Positions 1 through 5,317 of a stretch of 5,317 bases of DNA are shown piece by piece. Position numbers and translations under genes: made by a program. The stretch is from Lentisphaeria bacterium (GTDB lineage: Bacteria > Verrucomicrobiota > Lentisphaeria > Oligosphaerales > Lenti-02): NCBI GenBank assembly GCA_023145395.1, contig JAGLDW010000052.1:1-5317 (forward strand). Reading direction: 5' to 3'. Position 1 is the stretch's first letter, and each line of letters begins with the position of its first letter. Below the pieces are notes generated by a model that did no database searches, was not told the DNA's origin, and worked only from the letters and a program-made list of their open reading frames with translations.

Positions 1-780
1 GAAATCGGCACGCTCGAGAGGCACCGCAACGTGTACTTCGCCGATGCGGAGGGACGCATGATCGTCGAAGGTCCCGATGCTGAATGGGTCAGCATGGACA
101 ACGTCTTCTCCAAACTCCAGGGCACGGACTACATCCTCATTCCGCATGCCCCAAAGTTCCACGGCATCAACTGGCACCGCCCGCATGATCCGGACCGGCA
201 GCGTTTGGTGGAGATCTGCTCCAACTGGGGCATCAGCGAGGAAGGCGGACCGCAGTCGGTGCGGCACGCGCTTGACCTCGGCTACAAGTTCGGGTTCACA
301 GGCGGCACCGACAATCATGTGGCCGAAGCCGGCAACCCCGATCAAGGGGGGATCACGGGCGTCTTCGCTACAAGCTTGACCCGAGAGGGCATTTTCGAGG
401 CGCTCCATGCCCGGCGGACCTTCGCCACCAACGGGCCGCGCATGATCCTGCATTTCTTCGTGGACAATACGTTCATGGGGAGTGAATTGACATGCACCAC
501 CGCCCTCCCCCGTCAAGTGCGTGGGCGCGCCGTGACCGATGAACCCATCGACACGATGGAGATCATTCGCAACGGAGCCGTGGTCTATTCCGTGGACGGC
601 GATGGGTCGAGAGATGTCTCCATCAAGTGGGAAGACGCCGAGCCGCTCGCCGACGTCACCCCCGACCGGGAAATCGACGGGGGAAGCTTCGCCTACTATT
701 ATATGCGGGTGCGAACGATCCATGGCAACTATGGCTGGGCCAGTCCGATCTGGGTGGAATCAGAGCCAGCGCGGAAATAG
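1..780 (+). CDS. DUF3604 / PHP-superfamily metallohydrolase, C-terminal part (5' end outside window)
   Basis: The frame is open from base 1 to a TAG at 778-780, giving 259 residues. There is no reason to start at the GTG at 31, because the frame and the family-like sequence continue upstream of it. Seen in the fragment: IPHAPKFHG (47-55, candidate metal ligand H49), EICSNWGISE (71-80), GGTDNH (101-106, candidate ligands D104 and H106), a GGITGVFA strand (116-123), LTREGIFEALHARRTFATNG (126-145) and MGSEL (159-163). This order matches DUF3604 proteins, which belong to the PHP phosphoesterase superfamily and are often around 600 residues and exported. About 90 residues follow (170-259) that look like a beta-sandwich, with IIRNGAVV and YYYMRVR...WASPIWVES, the usual C-terminal end of this family. 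The protein probably hydrolyses a phosphoester or a related bond using metal ions; the substrate is unknown. The N-terminal metal-binding residues and any signal peptide lie outside the window. A CehA/McbA-like PHP hydrolase is an alternative label. The next gene begins 44 bases downstream, suggesting an operon. Confidence 0.88.
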   Translation, partial: EIGTLERHRNVYFADAEGRMIVEGPDAEWVSMDNVFSKLQGTDYILIPHAPKFHGINWHRPHDPDRQRLVEICSNWGISEEGGPQSVRHALDLGYKFGFTGGTDNHVAEAGNPDQGGITGVFATSLTREGIFEALHARRTFATNGPRMILHFFVDNTFMGSELTCTTALPRQVRGRAVTDEPIDTMEIIRNGAVVYSVDGDGSRDVSIKWEDAEPLADVTPDREIDGGSFAYYYMRVRTIHGNYGWASPIWVESEPARK

Positions 781-811
781 TTTGTGCCTTGCGGCCAGGT
801 GCTGCTTCATG

Positions 812-818
812 AAGGAGG
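812..818 (+). promoter_or_regulatory. Shine-Dalgarno site of the 760-residue exported protein
   Basis: AAGGAGG lies 6 bases before the ATG at 825, a near-perfect match to the 16S rRNA anti-Shine-Dalgarno sequence. It decides the start at 825 over the next in-frame ATG at 840, and it keeps the whole signal peptide. The 44-base gap holding it shows no promoter or terminator, so translation probably occurs from a message shared with the upstream metallohydrolase gene. Confidence 0.8.
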
Positions 819-824
819 CGTAGG

Positions 825-3107
825 ATGAGCAGAAGAACAATGCGGTCGGCAGTGGCGCTCGGGGTGGTGCTCGCATTTGGGATGGCTACTGCGGCGAAAA
901 CTGCCGAGGGCAGCTACTGGGAATGGGGTTGGGGCACCTATGGCTCCAAATCCGCATTGGACGTGGCGCGGTACGACTGGTCTCTGATCAATTTCGGCAA
1001 TGTGTCGGCCGACGAACGGACGGTGCTGCGCTGCAATGAGATCCTCAAGATCAACCCGCAGCACAAGTTCGTGGTCCGAATCTGGCCGATCATGGGCAAA
1101 GGGGACTGCAAGGAGAACCGGCATCAGGCCACGCTGTTCCACTACCTCTACAAGGAAGGCGTGCGCGAGAAAGTGCTCGCAGAAACGCGCCGTCAGCTCC
1201 GCCTGGTCATAGACGGTGTTCGCCTGCCGCAGAGTGTCGTCGGATCCACCTTTCTCGAGGAACTGCCCAGCCATTTCACCTCAAGCCCCTTCAAGAGCAA
1301 GTGGCGCCCCGGCGATTCGCTCCCGTGGGCCATCAAACGTTTTGAACAGGAGATTGCCGCCGAACTCGGCGAGCCCTTTGACATGGCAAAGCCTGAGCAT
1401 CGCCTGTGGTGGGGGAGCAAGTACGCCCAGGTTCTGGGCGAAATCCATCGGGCCATGAAGGAGGCCGGAGAAGGCAGGCTGGTCATCTACTGGCAGGCAA
1501 CCGCATTCCACACCCTTGATCATGACCCCGAAGGCGCCGCACTCTGCAAGCCGCGCATCGTCCCGATTCACTATCGGGACATCGTCAAGCCGGGTGTGTG
1601 CGACGGCATCTTCGGCTACCCAAATAATGACAAGGTGTGGAACCGCCAGACCCGCGCCATTGTCGAGAAGATCCACTGCCGTTTCTTCAGCCAGCTTTCC
1701 ACCCCGCCCTTCATGCGGATCGCCCGGTTTGAACAGACTGTGGAACTGACGCGCTGGCACGATCCCGGCAACTTGGGAACTTTCTTGTACATGCAGGGCG
1801 GTCGCTCAAGCAAGGCCTGGAACGAGCTTCCCCACGTCACGGAAGGCCGCTACTGGACGATTGCCGACCATGCCCGGAAATTTGCCTGGGACCACAAAGT
1901 GGGCCTGGATATCGTCGATCGCTTTCTGGCGCCACAGACGGCGCTCGACTACCAGGCGGAGAACAAGCGGAAGGGCGACTTCATTCACGTTTGGGGACAG
2001 GTGAGGAATCCGCGCGACCCGTCGTGGTACGGAGGCGAGACGGACCGGGCTGTGCTGAGGAGCGTCAAGCTCACGCTCACGGTGCCGGACGGTTTCGTCA
2101 TCCCCCTCGAAAACAGCGCTCCGCCAACTGTCGAACTGGGCAACATCCCCGCCAAGCGCTGCCTGGCGGCTGACTGGTGGGTACGCGTCAGCGGCGACGG
2201 AACCATCCCAGCAGGCCAAGCCTTTCGTCTCACCGCCGTAGCTGGCGACAGTGCCAGGAGCGCAGTATCATGCCGCGAACTGAAGAGTGAAATCCCTTCT
2301 CTCCGACCACATGAGATCAGCCGCTCGGGGGACACGTGGGTTGAGCCTGGCTACAGACTGTCCCCCTTTCAGCCAACCGTCGAACTCACGGCCCGAAAAG
2401 GTGAAATCGTCTTTCCCTCCCTGGAATCGGGCAGCCGGACCGTGCTGTACCGCCATACGCTTACCCCTGGGACCCGACTCGTCATTGGGCCGGGCTACAA
2501 GGCAGTCCTGTTCTCGAAGCCGCTTGTCGATCACCACAACCCCGGCTTTGCCAAGCAGCGCAACGCAACAGGCATGGGTGTCTTCTCGAAAGGATATCCG
2601 GTGCATCGCTCACCTCGAGTCCGGGTGCGGCCGGGCGCGGAATACCGGTTCCGGGTCACGGGAGAAATGGTTGATGGGGCAATCTTCCACGCCCTCGTCA
2701 TGTTTACTGGCAAACAAGGGGGGAAGCCCGCCCGCAAAGAGAAGAGCTGTTTCTACAATGCCCTGCGGAACAACCTGAAAACTGTGGAAACAACGGTGGT
2801 TTCTCCGGATTTTTCGGCCGGGAATATGTGGGTGCAACTGTTCTTCTACTGTCACAACAAGCAAGGTGCTCTGCATCTGAAAGCATTCGATTTCACAGCG
2901 GCCGACATCCCCGACAGCGGCCTGGATGTGACCTCTCGCCTAGAGGGAGTCCTCCCGAAGCTCGAGCGCCCCTTCACCACTTGGACCTACAAGGATCGTT
3001 CCGACCCTCTACCGCACGGAGGCGCGAAACTGGACATTCGTTTCTTCAATCCGGCGGAGGCGGAAACGGAGGCGATCAAGGAGAGAGAAGGCGCTGACGA
3101 TTTCTGA
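825..3107 (+). CDS. Exported multidomain glycoside-hydrolase-like protein (TIM-barrel-like domain plus beta-sandwich modules), family not recognised
   Basis: A complete gene of 760 codons ending in TGA. Residues 1 to about 27 are a signal peptide: SRRTMR basic region, hydrophobic stretch 9-24, and an ATAA / TAEG cleavage region. Residues 30-365 alternate predicted strands and helices like a TIM barrel: VARYDWSLINFG (48-58), KFVVRIWPIM (81-90), GSTFLEELPSHF (140-151), RLVIYWQAT (218-226), CDGIFGYPNN (259-268) and GTFLYMQGG (318-326). E145 or E146 at a strand end is the best candidate catalytic acid. Residues 383-480 resemble a NEW3-type Ig domain (WGQVRNPRDP, VKLTLTVPDGFVIPL, WWVRVSGDG). Residues 505-570 form another beta-rich segment. 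Residues 595-692 resemble a CBM4/9-like jelly-roll (VRPGAEYRFRVTGEM, late VQLFFY and LKAFDF). The tail from 735 is highly charged. An extracytoplasmic role in binding and cleaving a carbohydrate is inferred. No named GH family is assigned, and a non-catalytic glycan-binding role is possible. That this is a real gene is much more certain than its function. Confidence 0.9.
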   Translation: MSRRTMRSAVALGVVLAFGMATAAKTAEGSYWEWGWGTYGSKSALDVARYDWSLINFGNVSADERTVLRCNEILKINPQHKFVVRIWPIMGKGDCKENRHQATLFHYLYKEGVREKVLAETRRQLRLVIDGVRLPQSVVGSTFLEELPSHFTSSPFKSKWRPGDSLPWAIKRFEQEIAAELGEPFDMAKPEHRLWWGSKYAQVLGEIHRAMKEAGEGRLVIYWQATAFHTLDHDPEGAALCKPRIVPIHYRDIVKPGVCDGIFGYPNNDKVWNRQTRAIVEKIHCRFFSQLSTPPFMRIARFEQTVELTRWHDPGNLGTFLYMQGGRSSKAWNELPHVTEGRYWTIADHARKFAWDHKVGLDIVDRFLAPQTALDYQAENKRKGDFIHVWGQVRNPRDPSWYGGETDRAVLRSVKLTLTVPDGFVIPLENSAPPTVELGNIPAKRCLAADWWVRVSGDGTIPAGQAFRLTAVAGDSARSAVSCRELKSEIPSLRPHEISRSGDTWVEPGYRLSPFQPTVELTARKGEIVFPSLESGSRTVLYRHTLTPGTRLVIGPGYKAVLFSKPLVDHHNPGFAKQRNATGMGVFSKGYPVHRSPRVRVRPGAEYRFRVTGEMVDGAIFHALVMFTGKQGGKPARKEKSCFYNALRNNLKTVETTVVSPDFSAGNMWVQLFFYCHNKQGALHLKAFDFTAADIPDSGLDVTSRLEGVLPKLERPFTTWTYKDRSDPLPHGGAKLDIRFFNPAEAETEAIKEREGADDF

Positions 3108-3116
3108 GTTTGGACG

Positions 3117-3141
3117 TTTCCCGCAGCCTCCGCACGGGAAA
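3117..3141 (+). other. Hairpin after the exported protein gene, possible weak terminator or attenuator
   Basis: TTTCCCG (3117-3123) and CGGGAAA (3135-3141) form a perfect 7-bp stem with an 11-base loop, beginning 9 bases after the TGA at 3105-3107. No T-tract follows (the next bases are ACATGATCATTTCGAC), so it does not meet the pattern of a standard intrinsic terminator. It may protect the 3' end of the upstream message or slow read-through into the next gene, or it may be chance. The rest of the 105-base gap (3108-3212) holds two copies of TGATCA (3145-3150 and 3162-3167) and the ribosome site of the next gene. I saw no convincing -35/-10 pair there. Confidence 0.3.
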
Positions 3142-3200
3142 ACATGATCATTTCGACGCAGTGATCAGCACAAATGACGATTCGGTCGAGAACTCGCTTC

Positions 3201-3208
3201 GGAAGGGA
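3201..3208 (+). promoter_or_regulatory. Shine-Dalgarno site of the third, right-edge gene
   Basis: GGAAGGGA contains AAGGG (3203-3207) 5 bases before the ATG at 3213, a moderate to good ribosome-binding site. It favours 3213 over the in-frame upstream ATG at 3174, which has no purine-rich site in front of it. An in-frame TGA at 3162-3164 rules out any start further upstream. Confidence 0.65.
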
Positions 3209-3212
3209 TAGC

Positions 3213-5317
3213 ATGAAGATTGTGTATGATCGTTGGCAGGGGGATCGCTGTCCGTACGGATGGGCCGTCGAGAGGCACACCGAATACACCCACCTGCATG
3301 GCGAGGTGCGTGCGGACGGATACGCTCTGATCCCGCAAGGCAACCTGCATCTGCCTTTGACTCCCGAACTTGAGGAGTTCGAGTTGGCGGTCAGTTTCCA
3401 AGTCGATCCGGCGCTGACCGGAGGGGACTTCGATCTGTCGCTCGTTTTCCGCTACGACCGGCGGCGCCGCCGCGGCTCTGCCGTCCGCCTTGATCAACGC
3501 GGTGACACGTTGCGCCTCGCATTCGGCACGCAGCACGGCAACCAGTTCGAGTGCACCGAGGAGCAGGCATTTCCCGCCATCGCCCTCTGCGCGGAGCCGA
3601 TGCACGCCGCGCTGGAAGTGACCGGCTCGACTGCAACAGTCCGTTTCGGCGGCCATACGGTCCAGTTCGACGGTGTCTCCACCGGCACTGGCAGTGTGGC
3701 GCTCTGTCGCGGCTGTTTCTTCGGCGAGTTGCTGATCCGTCGGCTCGAAATCAAATCAGACGATGACATTCCGCGCGAAAGCGTCCTCGCCCAGACCACG
3801 GTCGAGTTTCCCCCCGAGGTCGGCGGCATGGACGTGTCGTTTCGCTACACCGTCAAAGTGAGCCGACAGGGCAGCATGTACGAGATCGAGGTCGAGCTTT
3901 CAGGCGGGGCGCCGGAGAAGGTGTATGAACACCCCGGCAACTACCATTGCCGCGTCATCGACTGGCTGACACGTCCCTACATCCAGTTTGTCGGACTCGA
4001 TGCCGAAACCACGAAGCTGTACCTGTCCGATGACACTCTGGCACTGTGTGCCAAGCCCATCCCGAACGCCTTCTTCTACGGCCAGTTCTACGACGAGCCC
4101 GAATGGCCGCTGAAGAGGCGGTTCCGAGTCGAGAGCTTCCCCGCCGAACCCCTGCTGGTGCTTGGCTATGAGCACTATTGCTGCGAGGTCGCCCAGCAGC
4201 GCCAAAGGGGACCCACTGAGGTGTTTTTTGACCCTGTCTCAAAGGAGATCCGACACTGGGGGAGTGCCTTGGCAAAGCATGACGCCGAAATCCGGTTCGA
4301 ATCACCGGCGAACACACGGTTGCTCGAACAGTTGCCCACATCCGACCCGCGGCACGCGCAAGCGGTTGAGCACATCCGCAACAACCACTTTTTCTCGGAG
4401 AGCGATGACTGCGAGTTCGCGCTGGCCATCGATTGCGGATCCGGGCTTGATCCGGACGAACTGCGCGTGCGCGCCCGGCTCGAAAACGCCTTCTTCGAGC
4501 CATTTGAGGACTATCGCCAGTGCCCGGTAACGGCAGCCGTGTGTGTGGTCCCGAAGCGTCGGCAGGCATGCGCCGAGGTATCCCTTGGCAACAAGCTGGG
4601 AGCAGGTGTGTACCACCTGCGGGCGCAGCTGCAGTGGGGTGGACGAACCGTCGAGCGCTACTGCGCGTTCGAGGTCATGCCGGCATCGCCTGGTGCGCCC
4701 ATCGCTCCCCGGGCGTCGGGCCTGCCGGTGATGTTCAACATGCCCAACGAAATCACGTGCCTGGAAACCGACTGCTTCGATCCCTGGCACGGCATCAGTG
4801 ACGACGTTGCTCACTACACCTCGATCTGCTGCTTCTATCCCGACTTTGCCCGGACCCACCGCATTTGGGACGTGGTGCGCCTGTACGGACGCGAGTGGTT
4901 TGCCTGGATCACGTCACGGACCACAGACCGACCTAGTCTTGACCAGCATATGGACCTTGTCGGCGAGTGCGACTTCCTGTGCCTGCGCGACGATCCCTAC
5001 ACCGACGAAATCGCGCGCTGGTTGGCCCGGCTGAGCTGCTACACCGGCACCGTCCTCAAAATACTACGGCAGTTCGTGGCTGAAACCGGTAGGGATATCG
5101 CTGTCCCGCAGGGCCCGCGGCTGGATAGAGAAACCTTTGCCAGACTGCTCGACGAGTGTTGGCACGAATGGCTGGCCTACTACGGCAGATTCTATCTGCA
5201 GCGCCTGCTCAAGCCGATCCAGGACCGGCTGCGAGAACGCAATCCTGAGCTGAAGTTCGCAGGCTATGGCCCCTACCAGGCCTACGCGGCCCACTACAAA
5301 GGCACGCATCATCTGAA
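3213..5317 (+). CDS. Large multidomain beta-sandwich plus barrel-like protein, glycoside-hydrolase-like, family not recognised (3' end outside window)
   Basis: The frame stays open from ATG 3213 to the window edge, giving 701 codons and two spare bases; no stop is reached. The N-terminus (MKIVYDRWQGDRCPYGWAVE) has no signal peptide, so a cytoplasmic location is likely. Residues 25-180 look like a concanavalin/laminin-G-like sandwich: GYALIPQGNLHLPL, then FELAVSFQV, FDLSLVFRYDR, LRLAFG and a closing FGELLIRRLEI. Residues 195-370 form a second beta-rich block with many aromatic residues (NAFFYGQFYDEPEWPL at 285-300). Residues 400-489 resemble an Ig-like domain ending GVYHLRAQLQW...CAFEVMP. From about 503 a barrel-like domain starts: HYTSICCFYPDF (534-545), IWDVVRLYGREWFAWI (551-566), CDFLCLRDDPYTDEIA (586-601), then a helix and KFAGYGPYQAY (681-691). 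Part of this domain is beyond the edge. About 23 cysteines are present, which fits a reducing compartment. The layout (accessory sandwiches, Ig domain, then barrel) recalls large glycosidases, but no named family or catalytic residue is assigned. The gap of 105 bases and same strand suggest it belongs to the upstream operon. Confidence 0.88.
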   Translation, partial: MKIVYDRWQGDRCPYGWAVERHTEYTHLHGEVRADGYALIPQGNLHLPLTPELEEFELAVSFQVDPALTGGDFDLSLVFRYDRRRRRGSAVRLDQRGDTLRLAFGTQHGNQFECTEEQAFPAIALCAEPMHAALEVTGSTATVRFGGHTVQFDGVSTGTGSVALCRGCFFGELLIRRLEIKSDDDIPRESVLAQTTVEFPPEVGGMDVSFRYTVKVSRQGSMYEIEVELSGGAPEKVYEHPGNYHCRVIDWLTRPYIQFVGLDAETTKLYLSDDTLALCAKPIPNAFFYGQFYDEPEWPLKRRFRVESFPAEPLLVLGYEHYCCEVAQQRQRGPTEVFFDPVSKEIRHWGSALAKHDAEIRFESPANTRLLEQLPTSDPRHAQAVEHIRNNHFFSESDDCEFALAIDCGSGLDPDELRVRARLENAFFEPFEDYRQCPVTAAVCVVPKRRQACAEVSLGNKLGAGVYHLRAQLQWGGRTVERYCAFEVMPASPGAPIAPRASGLPVMFNMPNEITCLETDCFDPWHGISDDVAHYTSICCFYPDFARTHRIWDVVRLYGREWFAWITSRTTDRPSLDQHMDLVGECDFLCLRDDPYTDEIARWLARLSCYTGTVLKILRQFVAETGRDIAVPQGPRLDRETFARLLDECWHEWLAYYGRFYLQRLLKPIQDRLRERNPELKFAGYGPYQAYAAHYKGTHHL
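3459..3472. repeat. 14-bp perfect GC palindrome within the third gene
   Basis: CGGCGGCGCCGCCG is fully self-complementary and encodes most of a run of five arginines (residues 83-87, in YDRRRRRGSA). The arginine run lies in a probable surface loop of the N-terminal beta-sandwich. It is most likely a by-product of GC-rich arginine codons rather than a functional DNA site. Confidence 0.5.

Noticed and set aside
805..814. CTTCATGAAG palindrome overlapping the Shine-Dalgarno site before 825
   Set aside because: Only 10 bp with no loop; it would give a 3-bp stem, too weak to hide the ribosome site, and it is probably chance.
807..1274. Minus-strand open frame of 155 codons opposite the start of the exported protein gene
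   Set aside because: It lies opposite a better-supported gene with a signal peptide and a strong ribosome site. Its translation has no recognisable domain, and such shadow frames are common in GC-rich DNA.
1281..1760. Minus-strand open frame of 159 codons within the exported protein gene
   Set aside because: Fully antisense to the barrel-like domain, and with no recognisable motif in its translation.
3174..3212. Alternative upstream ATG (3174) for the third gene
   Set aside because: It is in frame but has no purine-rich ribosome site, and the added residues (MTIRSRTRFGRDS) do not form a signal peptide. The start at 3213 has AAGGG 5 bases upstream.
4162..4530. Plus-strand open frame of 122 codons in another frame
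   Set aside because: Rich in S, R, P and T, typical of an out-of-frame reading, and wholly inside the third gene.
3955..4569. Minus-strand open frame of 204 codons
   Set aside because: The translation is dominated by R, A, S, P and G with no domain-like pattern, and it is antisense to the continuous + strand frame starting at 3213.
4302..4859. Minus-strand open frame of 185 codons
   Set aside because: Antisense to the middle of the third gene. Its smoother composition mirrors the codon bias of the + strand gene, and there is no recognisable motif or own gene context.

Overview
The window looks like a piece of a GC-rich bacterial chromosome (about 60% GC by eye). It holds three genes, all on the + strand and closely packed: the 3' end of a PHP/DUF3604-type metallohydrolase gene (1-780), a complete gene for a 760-residue exported multidomain protein (825-3107), and the first 701 codons of a large gene that runs off the right edge (3213-5317). 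Gaps are 44 and 105 bases. No tRNA, rRNA, CRISPR array, insertion sequence or phage gene was seen. The gene style (DUF3604 protein beside long, poorly characterised glycoside-hydrolase-like proteins with several beta-sandwich modules) fits the Planctomycetota / Lentisphaerota / Verrucomicrobiota or a similar environmental lineage. That placement is inference, because no phylogenetic marker is present.

Region 1 (1-780) gives the C-terminal 259 residues of the metallohydrolase, with the PHP-like HxP, E-S-SE and GGTDNH motifs and a C-terminal beta domain. Region 2 (825-3107) starts with a strong Shine-Dalgarno site and a signal peptide. The protein reads as a TIM-barrel-like N-terminal half, then a NEW3-like Ig domain, a further beta module and a CBM4/9-like jelly-roll. 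I cannot assign it to a named glycoside hydrolase family. Region 3 (3213-5317) has no signal peptide and is rich in cysteine. It reads as a concanavalin/laminin-G-like sandwich, a second beta-rich block, an Ig-like domain and the beginning of a barrel-like domain that is cut by the window edge.

The three genes are probably co-transcribed. A small hairpin after the second gene could reduce read-through but lacks a T-tract. The best candidate for an undescribed system is this gene set as a whole: an exported GH-like protein, an apparently cytoplasmic GH-like protein and a PHP metallohydrolase, possibly successive steps on one complex substrate such as a modified glycan. The two large proteins may also share a diverged barrel. 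The substrate and pathway are not shown by the sequence. Every family statement here rests on reading motifs by eye and not on a database search.
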